Below are positions 14,919 through 23,863 of a stretch of 52,586 nucleotides of DNA, piece after piece. The first letter of the stretch is position 1; the number at the start of each line of letters is the position of its first letter. This DNA comes from Streptosporangiaceae bacterium (GTDB lineage Bacteria; Actinomycetota; Actinomycetes; Streptosporangiales; Streptosporangiaceae). The position numbers and the translations under genes are program-made. The notes under the pieces were generated by a model that saw only the letters and a list, made by a program, of their open reading frames with translations, did no database searches and was not told where the DNA came from. The DNA is taken from NCBI GenBank assembly GCA_025934635.1, contig JAICWX010000016.1, positions 1 through 52,586 of the forward strand. The letters are read 5' to 3'.

Positions 14919-16777
14919 TGAGCCTGCGGTTCGCCCTGGTGACCGACACGCACGTGGGCTTGGCGCCGTCCGGCCCGGCGCAGCGGCTGAGCCGGGTGTA
15001 CGCGGCCATCGTCCGGCTCGCGCCCGACTTCGTGCTGCACGGCGGCGACATCACCGACACCGGCTTGCCGGGAGAGTACGACCGCTACCAGGCGGCCGTC
15101 CCGGCCGCGCTGCACGGGCGGATCAGGCACGTACCGGGCAACCACGACGTGCGCTGGGATCCCACGGCCGGGGAGCGCTACCGGGCGCACTTCGGCACCG
15201 CGCCGTACTCGTTCGACGCGGGCGGGGTCCACTTCACCGCGTTCGACCCGACGCAGCCGCTACTCGAGCCGGGCCACTGCGGGACGGCGGCCCTGGACTG
15301 GCTCGCCCGCGATCTCGGCGGCCGGGCGCCGGGCACGCCGGCGCTGCTGTTCCAGCACTTCCCGGTCGGCGGCAGGCACGACTTCGTGGACGACCAGGAC
15401 GCGCTGCTCGAGCGGCTGGCCCGCCATGACGTCCGGGGCCTGATCGCCGGCCACGTCCACCGCGAGACCGTCGCGCAGCTGGACGGGCTGACCCAGGTGA
15501 CGCTGCGGGCGGTCAAGGACGAGGCCGTCTTCTACTGGGCAGAGCTAGCCGGCGGTCCGGCGCTGGCGGTCAGCCGGGTAACCGTGGCCGCAGACGGAAC
15601 GCAGGTCACCGTGCCCGTCGTCACCGTGCCGCTATCCGGCCGTCGGCCGTTCCGGGCCCGCGTCCGGATGCCGCGCCTGATCCCGCCCGCGTACACCCGG
15701 CTCCCCCGCCCGCAGTGGCGGCTGCGGCTGACTCCGGCCGCCGCCCGGCTCCCCCGCCCGCAGTGGCGGCTGCGGCTGGACGGATCGGTGCAGGGCGGGA
15801 TCGCCGTGGCCGGCCCGGCCGTGGTGGCCGCGTCGACCGGCGGGGACGTCGCCGCGTTGGGCGCCGAGACCGGGCCTGAAGACCGGCCGGCGGACTGGCT
15901 GTGGCGCACTCGGCTCGGGCCGGTGTACCGGCGGCCGGGGGTCGACCGGGCCGCCCGCACGCTCTTCGTCCCGTCCGCCGACCGGCACCTGTACGCCCTG
16001 GACGCCGCCACCGGCCAGGTCCGGTGGCGGTTCGCCGCGGATGCCCCGGTGCTCAGCGAGCCGCTGGCGGTGACGGCCGGACCGGACGGCTACGTGGTGT
16101 TCACCGCCGGGGATCAGCTGCTCGCGGTCGAGGCGGCCGCCGGCCAGCTCGCCTGGTCGGTGGCCGGCCGCGGGTTCTCGGCCGGGCGGGCCGCGTGCGA
16201 CGGCGAGCGGGTCTACACGGCCGCCGCGGACGGGTACGCCCGGGCGCACGACCTGCGGACCGGGCGGGAAGCCTGGTCGTACCCGATGGTCGCGGGCGAC
16301 CCGCACCGGGTCACCCTCTACAGCGGCTGGGACGACGTGGTGCTGCTCGGCGCCGGAACGGTCCTGGTGGCGACCGTCTCCGGCGCGCAGGCCCTCGACG
16401 CGGTCACCGGCGCCCCGCGCTGGACGTTTCCCGGCAGCACCATGTACCCGCCCGCCGTGCTCCTCGGCGACGGCACCATGCTGCTCACGACCGAATGGGG
16501 CGTCGTTTCCCGGGTGGACCTGGCCGGCGGCCAGGCGATGTGGCAGGCCAGCCTGGGCACCCGGGTGCAGAACGCGGGCCTGGCCGTGGCCGGGGACAGC
16601 GCCTGGGTCGTGTGCGAATCCGGCGGGCTGGTCCGGGTGCGGCTCGCCGATGGCGCGATAGCGGGCTCGGTCCGGTTCACGGCGGCGCACAGCTACTGCG
16701 CTCCCGCCGTGGCCGGCGACGTCCTGGTCACCGGCGACCAGGACGGTCTCGTCCACGGCATCAGGCTGGTCAGCTGA
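14918..16777 (+). CDS. Metallophosphoesterase fused to a PQQ-type beta-propeller
   Basis: A 619-residue two-domain protein. Residues 1-245 are a calcineurin-like phosphoesterase with all metal-binding blocks: DTHVG, GGDITDTG, GNHDVRWD, FQHFPVGG and AGHVHRE. These resemble CpdA/Icc-type cyclic nucleotide or phosphodiester hydrolases. Residues about 290-619 are repeated WD/PQQ-like blades (LYALDAATGQVRWRF, LAVEAAAGQLAWSV, ALDAVTGAPRWTFPG) forming a beta-propeller. The linker contains the 16-residue unit LPRPQWRLRL repeated twice. There is no signal peptide, so both parts act in the cytoplasm unless export is non-classical. The propeller may bind a ligand or partner. The ATG at 14918 is at the predicted transcription start. 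Confidence 0.82.
   Translation: MSLRFALVTDTHVGLAPSGPAQRLSRVYAAIVRLAPDFVLHGGDITDTGLPGEYDRYQAAVPAALHGRIRHVPGNHDVRWDPTAGERYRAHFGTAPYSFDAGGVHFTAFDPTQPLLEPGHCGTAALDWLARDLGGRAPGTPALLFQHFPVGGRHDFVDDQDALLERLARHDVRGLIAGHVHRETVAQLDGLTQVTLRAVKDEAVFYWAELAGGPALAVSRVTVAADGTQVTVPVVTVPLSGRRPFRARVRMPRLIPPAYTRLPRPQWRLRLTPAAARLPRPQWRLRLDGSVQGGIAVAGPAVVAASTGGDVAALGAETGPEDRPADWLWRTRLGPVYRRPGVDRAARTLFVPSADRHLYALDAATGQVRWRFAADAPVLSEPLAVTAGPDGYVVFTAGDQLLAVEAAAGQLAWSVAGRGFSAGRAACDGERVYTAAADGYARAHDLRTGREAWSYPMVAGDPHRVTLYSGWDDVVLLGAGTVLVATVSGAQALDAVTGAPRWTFPGSTMYPPAVLLGDGTMLLTTEWGVVSRVDLAGGQAMWQASLGTRVQNAGLAVAGDSAWVVCESGGLVRVRLADGAIAGSVRFTAAHSYCAPAVAGDVLVTGDQDGLVHGIRLVS
15696..15778 (+). repeat. Exact 35-bp tandem duplication inside the linker of the phosphoesterase gene
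   Basis: Copies at 15696-15730 and 15744-15778 are identical, with a 48-bp period. Each encodes RLPRPQWRLRL, an arginine/proline/tryptophan-rich unit between the two domains. The exact match suggests a recent in-frame duplication. Confidence 0.8.
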
Positions 16778-16866
16778 CCGCGACGACCATCTTCCCGGCC
16801 GCGGTCCCGGCCTCCATGACACGGTGCGCCTCGACGAGCTGGCCGAAGCCGAAGACCCTGACCGGG
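16769..16866 (-). pseudogene. C-terminal remnant of a zinc-type alcohol dehydrogenase / quinone oxidoreductase
   Basis: Reading the minus strand up to a TGA at 16769-16771 gives about 30 residues: FGQLVEAHRVMEAGTAAGKM and then VVAVS. This is the usual C-terminus of MDR-family quinone oxidoreductases (AHRxMEAGxAAGKxVL). It begins right after the tetR stop in another frame and has no N-terminal part. Such genes are often next to and controlled by a TetR regulator. The body of the gene has probably been deleted. Confidence 0.6.
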
Positions 16867-17451
16867 CTAGCCGAGGCCGGCGAAGGCGCTGTCCACGATC
16901 GCCCGCAGCACCTCCTCACCGGGATCGGCCTTACCCACCACCATCAGGCCCTGGCTGGTGGCGACCAGCCCCTTGGCGCGGGCAGCGGGGTCGGTCCCGG
17001 CCGGGACCTCGCCCCGCCGGACGGCGATCCGCAGCGCGGCGGTGAAGCACCGCTCCAGCCGGGCCAGGTGCCCGCGCACCACGGCGGCCACCTCGGGATC
17101 GGCGGCAGCGCTCTCGATGGCGCTGTTGACCAGCAGGCACCCCTGCCGCCCCTCGGGACTGAGCAGGTCCTGGACCAGCCCGTCGAAGTAGGCCCGGACC
17201 TGCGCGACCGACGCTCCGGGATCGGCCAGTTCGCCGAGTTTGACCGGCACGACCAGCCGGGAATAGCGGTCCAGCGAGCCCATGAACAGGGCGCGCTTGC
17301 CGCCGGGGAAGGCGGCGTACAGGCTGCCCGGCTTGACCCCGGTCGCGCGGACCAGATCATCCACCGAGGTCGCCCGGTACCCGCGCTCCCAGAACTGCCG
17401 CATGATCGAGTCGAGGACCTCCTCGGGTTCGAACTCGCGCGGGCGGGGCAC
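16867..17451 (-). CDS. TetR/AcrR-family transcriptional regulator
   Basis: A 194-residue repressor. The N-terminal HTH is typical (VLDSIMRQFWERGYRATSVD, then GVKPGSLYAAFPGGKRALF). The C-terminal domain (DRYSRL...QGCLLVNSAIE) matches the TetR_C_16/YxaF-like group that often controls oxidoreductases responding to electrophiles. GTG 17451 follows a plausible promoter so closely that the mRNA may be leaderless. A palindrome GAACGACCGTTC sits in the promoter spacer, so autorepression is likely. Its usual target, an oxidoreductase downstream, is only a remnant here. The divergent ABC exporter is the nearest intact alternative target. Confidence 0.87.
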   Translation of the reverse strand: MPRPREFEPEEVLDSIMRQFWERGYRATSVDDLVRATGVKPGSLYAAFPGGKRALFMGSLDRYSRLVVPVKLGELADPGASVAQVRAYFDGLVQDLLSPEGRQGCLLVNSAIESAAADPEVAAVVRGHLARLERCFTAALRIAVRRGEVPAGTDPAARAKGLVATSQGLMVVGKADPGEEVLRAIVDSAFAGLG

Positions 17452-17459
17452 GGGACCGA

Positions 17460-17488
17460 CGATACGCGAACGACCGTTCAAGAACAAA
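17460..17488 (-). promoter_or_regulatory. tetR promoter with palindromic operator
   Basis: On the minus strand TTGTTC (17488-17483) and TATCGT (17465-17460) are 17 bp apart. The perfect palindrome GAACGACCGTTC (17468-17479) fills most of the spacer. A start about 17453 would be 2 nt before the GTG. The fit to a self-repressing TetR operator is good, but unproven. Confidence 0.5.
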
Positions 17489-17553
17489 CCCCGGCCCGCC
17501 CGGGCACCCCTGGCGAGGACGGGACCGCAGCCGGGCGGATCCGCCGGATCCAA

Positions 17554-17790
17554 TATCCCGAACGGGCAGACGCATTTGCGACACCAGCCCTTACACGTGT
17601 TATTCGCAATTACCTGAGGTAGCTTTTTTGTAAACCTGTCACGGCTCCCACCATGGCATATGCCGTCACGAAAGCTAATAAATCAACCATTTTCAGGATC
17701 TGCCAAATGGCTTAACGGACATTACTGGCGGCCTGTGCGGCCAGCCGAATAATTGGCGGCCGAATGGTTATACTCCGGGAGGTCGGAACG
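17554..17790. other. AT-richer intergenic region before the ABC exporter
   Basis: About 240 bp without a gene, visibly richer in A and T than its surroundings. It contains a TATACT hexamer at 17769-17774 and the direct repeat CCGAAT at about 17745 and 17759. The promoter for the exporter is presumably here, but I could not pair a -35 with the -10. Confidence 0.4.
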
Positions 17791-17889
17791 ATGGGGGCAT
17801 CGCGTATTGCCGACGGGGAGAGCGTAAGCACGATGGAGCGGGCCTGGCATGGCTCCATCGGATCGTGGCGAGGAAGGCCGGACCGATGA
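17791..17889 (+). CDS. 32-codon leader ORF coupled to the ABC ATPase
   Basis: An ATG at 17791 has a strong GGGAGG (17777-17782) with 8-nt spacing. The frame runs 32 codons (begins MGASRIADGE, ends GRPDR), and its TGA at 17887-17889 overlaps the ATPase start as ATGA. The second half lies on a hairpin with perfect 9-bp arms, CGATGGAGC (17831-17839) and GCTCCATCG (17852-17860). Ribosome position on this ORF could therefore decide whether the hairpin forms before the exporter gene. It is arginine- and tryptophan-containing but has no known motif. It may instead be a non-functional upstream frame. Confidence 0.4.
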   Translation: MGASRIADGESVSTMERAWHGSIGSWRGRPDR

Positions 17890-18836
17890 AACTGACCATG
17901 GCCAGCCAGCAGGCGGCCGAGACGAGCCCGGGTGCGGGTGTGCCCGCCGCGCGCATCGTCAGCGGCGTGAAGGTCTACGGTGCGGGGGCGACGGCGGTCC
18001 GGGCCCTCGACGGGGTCTCGGCGGATTTCGGCGCCGGCCAGTTCACCGCGGTCATGGGGCCGTCCGGCTCCGGGAAGTCGACCACGCTGCACTGCCTGGC
18101 CGGCCTGGACCGGCTGACCTCGGGGCAGGTACTGCTCGGGGACGTCGACCTCGGCACGCTCGACGACAAGGGCATGACGCTGATGCGCCGCGAGCGCATC
18201 GGCTTCGTGTTCCAGGCCTTCAACCTCATCCCGACCCTGACCGCGCGGGAGAACATCTTGCTGCCGCTGACCCTGGGCGGCAAGAAGCCCGTCCGGGGAT
18301 GGCTGCGGGAACTGGCGCGCACGCTCGGCATCGCCGACCGCCTCGGGCACCGCCCCTCCGAGCTCTCCGGCGGGCAGCAGCAGCGGGTCGCCACGGCCCG
18401 GGCGCTGGTCACCCGGCCCGACCTGATCTTCGCGGACGAGCCCACCGGCAGCCTGGACTCCCGGTCGGCGACCGAGCTGCTGAACCAGATCCGCCGGGCG
18501 GTCGACGAATACCGGCAGACCGTGGTCATGGTCACCCACGACGCGCGCGCCGCCGCGTACGCCGACCGGGTGCTGTTCCTGGCCGACGGCCGCGTGGTCA
18601 GCGATATGCGCTCGCCCACCGCCGACCGGATCCTCGACACCATCCGCGAGCTCACCGAGCCCCGGGACCGCGAGGGCTTAACTCACCGCCTTGACCGTCC
18701 GGCGGCATCGTCCCAGGAGGCTGGCCATGTGGCGCGTCACGTTGGCGGGGGTAGTGGCGCACAGGCTGCGCTATACGCTGACAGCCCTCGCCGTGTTGCT
18801 GGGCGTGGCGTTCATCGCCGGCACGTTCGTTCTTAA
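17886..18836 (+). CDS. ABC transporter ATP-binding protein, MacB/LolD type
   Basis: The energy-providing subunit for the FtsX-type permease that follows. It has Walker A GPSGSGKST, Q-loop FQAFNLIPTLTA, signature LSGGQQQR, Walker B LIFADEPTGSLD and switch VTHDARAAA. ATG 17886 has AGGAAGG upstream. The conserved domain ends near residue 255 (RELTEPRD), where most homologues stop. Here the frame runs a further 53 codons, the last 110 nt of which overlap the permease gene and give an arginine-rich tail that looks like out-of-frame permease sequence. A small frameshift near 18675, where TAA lies in another frame, would explain this. Confidence 0.87.
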   Translation: MKLTMASQQAAETSPGAGVPAARIVSGVKVYGAGATAVRALDGVSADFGAGQFTAVMGPSGSGKSTTLHCLAGLDRLTSGQVLLGDVDLGTLDDKGMTLMRRERIGFVFQAFNLIPTLTARENILLPLTLGGKKPVRGWLRELARTLGIADRLGHRPSELSGGQQQRVATARALVTRPDLIFADEPTGSLDSRSATELLNQIRRAVDEYRQTVVMVTHDARAAAYADRVLFLADGRVVSDMRSPTADRILDTIRELTEPRDREGLTHRLDRPAASSQEAGHVARHVGGGSGAQAALYADSPRRVAGRGVHRRHVRS

Positions 18837-21294
18837 CGACACCATCAACGCCTCATTCAACGGCCTGTTCAACCAGATCTACTCCGGCACCAGCGCCGTG
18901 GTGCGGGCGGCCGAGCCGTTCAACCCGGGCACGAACTTCAACGCCCAGCGCCAGCGGATCCCGGCCAGCCTGGTCGGCCGGCTGGCCAAGGTGCCGGGCG
19001 TCAAGGCCGTCGCCGCCGACATCGAGGGCTACGCCCAGCTCGTCACCCGGCACGGCAAGCCGATCAAGGGCACCTCGAGCGGGGCGCCCACCCTCGGGGT
19101 GGCCTGGACCGGCGCGACGTCCCTCAACCCGCTGCGGCTGCTGCCCGGCGGGCAGCCCCCGCGGACCGGCTCCCAGGTGGTGATCGACAGGCACTCGGCC
19201 ACCGTGGGGCATTTCCGGGTCGGTGACAAGGTGACCGTCCTGTCCCAGCAGCACCCGGCGACGTACACCATCACCGGCATCGTCACCTGGGGGCGGTCCG
19301 ACAGCGTGCTCGGCGCCACCGTCACCGCGTTCACGCCCGCCCGCGCGGCCCGGGTCCTCGGCCAGCCGGGCAAGGTCAGCCAGATCGACATCCAGGCGGC
19401 GCCGCGGGTCCCCCAGCCGCTGCTGATGAGCCGGCTGCGGGCGGCCGTCCGCGGCATGCCGGACGTCCAGGTGGTCAGCGGCCAGGCCGTCGTCGCGGAA
19501 GGCCAGCAGAGCATCCACCAGGCGCTGAGCTTCATCGGCGTGTTCCTGCTGGTGTTCGCCTTCGTCGCGCTGTTCACCGGGTCCTTCGTCATCTTCAACA
19601 CCTTCTCGATCATCGTCGCCCAGCGGCTCCGCGAGCTGGCCTTGCTCCGTGCCGTCGGCGGCAGCCGCCGCCAGGTGATGACCTCGGTCCTCGGCGAGTC
19701 CCTGATCATCGGGATCGTGGCCTCGGCGGCCGGCCTCGGGGCGGGGATCGTGCTGGCCGTGCTGCTGAAGGCGGGGCTGGCCGCGATCGGCTTCGACCTG
19801 CCGTCCACCGGCCTGGTGGTGAACCCGCGGACGATGCTCATCAGCCCGGCGGCCGGGGTCCTCATCACGATCGCGGCCGCTTTCGCCCCCGCGCGGCGCG
19901 CCGCCCGGATCCCGCCGGTGGCCGCCATGCAGGACGTGGCCGCCGAACCGCGGCGGCCGTCGGTCCTGCGGGCCATCCGCGGCGCCGTCATGGTCGCCGC
20001 GGGCGCGGCGGCGCTCGGCGCCGGCCTGTCCGGCGCGGCCGGGAACGGGAACCGGGTCACGCTGACCGGCGCGGGAGCGGTGGCGGTGTTCATCGGCGTG
20101 GCCGTCCTCGGGCCGTTCGTCGCGCGCCCGGTCAGCCGCCTGCTCGGCGCCCCGCTGGCGGCCCGCGGCACGACCGGCCAGCTGGGCCAGCAGAACGCCA
20201 TGCGCAACCCGTCCCGGACGGCGGTGACCGCGGCGGCCCTGATGGTGGGCGTGACCCTGGTCTCGCTCACGGCCATCGTCGCCTCGTCCGTCAAGGCCTC
20301 GGTCGGCTCGATTATCGACTCGGCGATCCGGGCCGACTACGTCATCACCAGCGGTTCGGCGCTCGGCGGCTCGGGCGGGTTCAGCCCGCGGCTGGAACGC
20401 TCGCTGGCCGCGCTCCCCCAGGTGCGCGCCACGGCCGGGATCCGCTCCGGGGTCGTGAAGATAGCCGGGCGGGTGACCTCGGTGACCGCCACCGACCCGG
20501 CCCAGGCCGCCCCGCTGTTCAACCTGGGCGTCACCGGGGGCAGCCTGGGCAGCATGACCGCGCGCGGCATCGCGGTCTCGGCGCAGGCCGCGGCCGGCAG
20601 CCACCTCGCCCTCGGCAGCCCGGTCCGGGTCACGTTCGCCAGCGACGCCAGCAGGACCTACACCGTGCAGGTTATCTACAGCGTGCGCGACGTGACCGGC
20701 GACTACATCCTGCCGCTGGCCGCGGCCAAGAAGTACTTCCCGCAGGCCCTCGACGTCGACGTCTTCGTCAAGCTCGCTTCCGGGGTGAGCGGGCAGGCGG
20801 GCCGCCATGCCATCGGCAAGGTCCTGTCCTCCTACCCGAGCGCCACGCTGCAGGACCAGGTCCAGTACAAGGCGCAGCAGTCACAGCAGGTCAACCAGCT
20901 GCTCAACCTGATCTACGGGCTGCTCGCCCTGGCCGTGATCATCGCGTTCATCGGCATCGCCAACACGCTGGCCCTGTCCGTGCACGAGCGGACCCGTGAA
21001 CTCGGGCTGCTGCGGGCGGTAGGCACCACCCGGGGCCAGCTGCGCTCGATCGTGCGGGCCGAGGCGCTGATCATCTCGCTGTTCGGCGCCCTGGAGGGGC
21101 TGCTGCTCGGGATGATCTTCGGCTGGGCGATCGTCGCCGTGCTGCGGTCCAAGGGCGTCACCACCCTGGTCTTCCCGGCCGGGCAGCTGGCCGCCATGGC
21201 CGCGCTGGCCGGGCTGGCCGGCATCGTGGCCGCGATCGCGCCCAGCCGCCGGGCCGCCCGCCTCGACATCCTCCGCGCCGTCACTACCGAGTAA
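18727..21294 (+). CDS. ABC exporter permease with two FtsX domains
   Basis: An 855-residue membrane subunit. A first membrane helix (RYTLTALAVLLGVAFIAGTF) leads to an extracellular MacB-type periplasmic-like domain, then an FtsX core near residues 265-390 (FVALFTGSFVIFNTFSIIVA, LRELALLRAVGGSRRQV). Two central helices follow, then a second extracellular domain and a second FtsX core (YGLLALAVIIAFIGIANTLA, RELGLLRAVGTTRGQL). This is the actinobacterial eight- to ten-helix class, usually exporting lipids, peptides or antimicrobials. AGGAGG precedes ATG 18727. Substrate is unknown. It is translated from inside the 3' part of the ATPase frame. Confidence 0.88.
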   Translation: MWRVTLAGVVAHRLRYTLTALAVLLGVAFIAGTFVLNDTINASFNGLFNQIYSGTSAVVRAAEPFNPGTNFNAQRQRIPASLVGRLAKVPGVKAVAADIEGYAQLVTRHGKPIKGTSSGAPTLGVAWTGATSLNPLRLLPGGQPPRTGSQVVIDRHSATVGHFRVGDKVTVLSQQHPATYTITGIVTWGRSDSVLGATVTAFTPARAARVLGQPGKVSQIDIQAAPRVPQPLLMSRLRAAVRGMPDVQVVSGQAVVAEGQQSIHQALSFIGVFLLVFAFVALFTGSFVIFNTFSIIVAQRLRELALLRAVGGSRRQVMTSVLGESLIIGIVASAAGLGAGIVLAVLLKAGLAAIGFDLPSTGLVVNPRTMLISPAAGVLITIAAAFAPARRAARIPPVAAMQDVAAEPRRPSVLRAIRGAVMVAAGAAALGAGLSGAAGNGNRVTLTGAGAVAVFIGVAVLGPFVARPVSRLLGAPLAARGTTGQLGQQNAMRNPSRTAVTAAALMVGVTLVSLTAIVASSVKASVGSIIDSAIRADYVITSGSALGGSGGFSPRLERSLAALPQVRATAGIRSGVVKIAGRVTSVTATDPAQAAPLFNLGVTGGSLGSMTARGIAVSAQAAAGSHLALGSPVRVTFASDASRTYTVQVIYSVRDVTGDYILPLAAAKKYFPQALDVDVFVKLASGVSGQAGRHAIGKVLSSYPSATLQDQVQYKAQQSQQVNQLLNLIYGLLALAVIIAFIGIANTLALSVHERTRELGLLRAVGTTRGQLRSIVRAEALIISLFGALEGLLLGMIFGWAIVAVLRSKGVTTLVFPAGQLAAMAALAGLAGIVAAIAPSRRAARLDILRAVTTE

Positions 21295-21320
21295 CTCCTG
21301 AGCAGTGGCCTACTGGTGAC

Positions 21321-21521
21321 TCAGATCCGGTGGCATAGGGCGATGCTGAGGTGACTCAGGACTTCCGGGGTGTTGCAGCCGACTGACTCCCGCTCGAACG
21401 GGGCCTGGGCGTCTCGGCTGTCGCGAAGCTGGGTGCGGACCGTGGTCCACAGTGCCGCAATCGGTGAGCTGTCGTCTGCATACGCGTTGTGTCCTTCAGA
21501 TGGTAATAAATTCCTTCCTCT
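21321..21521 (-). other. Open frame of 66 codons without a start codon
   Basis: On the minus strand a frame with no stop runs from just after the TGA at 21522-21524 to a TGA at 21321-21323. It contains AYADDSSPIAALWTTVRTQL and later VGCNTPEVLSHLSIALCHRI. The composition looks protein-like, but there is no start codon and I recognise no family. It may be the 3' end of a gene truncated by the neighbouring transposase insertion. Confidence 0.3.
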
Positions 21522-21830
21522 TCAGTGTTCGTCACCCTCCTGGTCGCGGTGCTGGCGGGTGCGGTTGCCGGGCAGCGGCCCGGCCAGGGTGACCTGGTGC
21601 TCGCGGCCGGCTCGTTCCATGTGGACCAGGGAGGTGCAGCCGCCGTCGGTGAGGTGCTCGGCGGGGAGCAGACCCCGGCGGTCCAGCCGGGCGTGGATGC
21701 CGGCTACGGCTGTGCTGCCGGCGCTGGTGGCGGGCATGGTCGCGACGTCGGTGATGACGTTGGGCCCGTCATCGCGCAGGTCTCGGTGACGTGGGCGAGA
21801 TAGCCGGTCCAGCGGGTGACCTCACCGGTC
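21522..21830 (-). pseudogene. IS1182-like transposase fragment, frameshifted
   Basis: Minus-strand sequence reads [14 protein letters not shown], then in another frame [40 protein letters not shown] and [20 protein letters not shown]. These blocks are the middle of IS1182-family (DDE) transposases. The frame change occurs at about 21785. Both ends of the transposase are missing and no terminal inverted repeats were found, so it is a dead remnant. It marks the left boundary of the AT-rich island. Confidence 0.65.
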
Positions 21831-22001
21831 CCTGGCTTGCTCCGCTGCGCCGGGGACCGCCATGTCAGCGCGCTCGGGCCAGTGCCCAGCCAGTGCCGTG
21901 GCGATTTGCCGCAGGTTAAGGGGCGGGCGTGCTGTGCCTGCCTGACACTCTCAGGCCCTTGTTGTCGAGACTGTTAGCCGAGTCCGAGTTCAGCGAGTCT
22001 C

Positions 22002-22036
22002 GCTGACCAGTCATAAACGAGTAGTAACATGGTTAC
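22002..22036 (+). promoter_or_regulatory. Probable promoter with a palindrome over the -10
   Basis: CTGACC (22002-22007) and TAACAT (22025-22030) are 17 bp apart. A start near 22037-22040 would coincide with the ATG at 22040, which lacks a ribosome site. GTAAC (22024-22028) and GTTAC (22032-22036) form a palindrome across the -10. This resembles an autoregulated leaderless promoter. Confidence 0.4.
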
Positions 22037-22039
22037 ACT

Positions 22040-23863
22040 ATGAACGGTTCTGTCTTTGGCGGCCATCCATCGCTCATTGAATATGACTTGGTTGTCGCAC
22101 AGCTGGCAACGAGAGCGGAAGATCTCACGGATCTCTATGGGACATTTGTTGAGACAATCTATCCTGAAAAAATGCAGGCGCGTGCGAATCAGATAATCAA
22201 TGGCCGCAGAGGGGCAGGAAAGACTCACCTGCTCCGACGCGTTGAAGGTCGCCTTCGCGCATCTTTTCCCGAGACTAAGATTTTGCCAGTCTACGTTAAC
22301 GGAAGTGATCTTAGCCAAGAAATTAACGTCGGATCATCGGACCCCGCCGCCGTAGCACTGGCAATTTATGTTCAGATTATTCAGCACGTCGCGGCTGCGA
22401 TTCGCACTTTCGTGGCTGACCTTAACAGAGCTAATTTTTGGGACAGATTTCTTGCCGGAGGAAAGAGCCAGCATGAACGCTCGGCGAATGCAATTGCTGC
22501 CGCGTTGGGTGATATATTGGTTAGTGGGCAAGTTCGGCGCTTGCCTGTAGGTGAGATCTCTGATGAGTCAACAACATCTTTGGAGACTTCAGTTAAGTCA
22601 TCGGCTGAAGCTTCAGTAAAGCTTGACCCTCGAACCCTCGGTTGGGCTGTCAAGGCCGGGACAGCCGCAGAGAAGAACGCAAAGTCTACTTTGGTCATTA
22701 CCAAAAGGGTGAGCGGCGAAGTCGTTTTGCCTTTTTCTCAGGTATCATCCGAACTCGGCCGCCTTCTGCATTTGCTTGATGACGCAGCTATCCACATCCT
22801 GTTCGATGAATGGTCGGACATTGATAAAGACCCGAACGTGCAACCGTATCTCGCTGAGATGCTGCGTAAAACCGTCAAGTCCGTTCCAGGAATGTATCTA
22901 AAGCTGGCTTGCATTCCAGGCAGGACGTTTCTCGCGACTCCGATAACCGAAAATGCCAGAAATCCAATTGGACTAGAAGAGGGCGATGATATTCATGCAG
23001 ACATAGATCTTGATTCCATTATATTTTCAGGTGAGTCGATAGGCGAGCTCGTACCTTTTTTTGTAACCATGATTAAGAAGCACGTGGGAGAGAAGATTCC
23101 ATGGGTGCGAGCGGCAGCAGCAGAAAGCTTTGACTCGTTCCTCGCAAGATTTGTTTTACAGGACAAAAACCGTTTCTAGAGCTTTGCCACGCCTCAGGCG
23201 GAGTACCTCGCGATTTCATGAATATATCGAACTGCTACCACGCTGGTTTCTAACGCAGCCAAGTCGGGCCAACCTCGCCGCCCAATTGACGTAGCAACGA
23301 TACGAATAGCTGCGGGAACTATATATCAGAGCAAGAGAGCAAGCTTCAGCGGGATATCTACGTCTAAGCAACTCCAATTGCTCGAAAGGATATATCAGGA
23401 GATATATGTTAAAAAGAATAGCTTCTACTTCTTGCTTTCTGAAGAGGTTGCAGAAGACGGGACTATTCAAACACTATATACTGAACGCCTGATTCACAGG
23501 GTTCCTCTAAACTTTTTTTATGATCCAACTAATGAGCAGAGATATCAGTACTTCCAACTTGACTATGGTACAGCAATAGACCGCCTGATGTCTAATGCCG
23601 CTAACGACGCATACGCAAGTTATGAAACCAGCAATTGGGTCAAGCTAGAGGCAGACGAAAGTAAATTCCTCGCGTCCGCGTTGGACGATGAAGTCACTCG
23701 TCAAAAGGCTGCTTTGGAAGCTGCTATCACGGCGCTTTTCGATGCGGCGCCCAGTAGATTTGACATTAACAGGCGCGAATTGATATTTGAGCCAGAGAAT
23801 AGGGTCGTTGCCGAATCTCGCGCAAGTAGGACGCATAGACGTGGCAGGCATAGGCAACGTTGA
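22040..23863 (+). pseudogene. Large ORC/CDC6- or STAND-like P-loop ATPase, broken by frameshifts
   Basis: The first 379 codons (22040-23179) encode a P-loop ATPase: Walker A GRRGAGKTHLLRR (about residue 56), Walker B AIHILFDEWSDID (about 252) and an arginine-finger-like region later. The frame stops at TAG 23177-23179, but a +1 shift continues FLELCHASGGVPRDFMN. A second shift near 23222 leads into a long frame (TLVSNAAKSGQPRRPIDVAT, LLERIYQEIYVKKNSFYFLL, then IHRVPLNFFYDPTNEQRY) up to 23863. A third may extend it to 23990. Restored, it would be a protein of roughly 600 residues with an AAA/STAND-type core and a winged-helix-like tail. Codon use (aaa, ata, tat, gaa) is quite unlike the host genes, indicating transfer. 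The role is unknown; anti-phage or plasmid functions are possible guesses. Confidence 0.6.

Noticed and set aside
15632..16822. 396-codon minus-strand frame over the phosphoesterase gene
   Set aside because: Antisense shadow without family features.
18853..20808. 651-codon minus-strand frame inside the permease gene
   Set aside because: Charged, low-complexity sequence opposite a clear FtsX-type permease.
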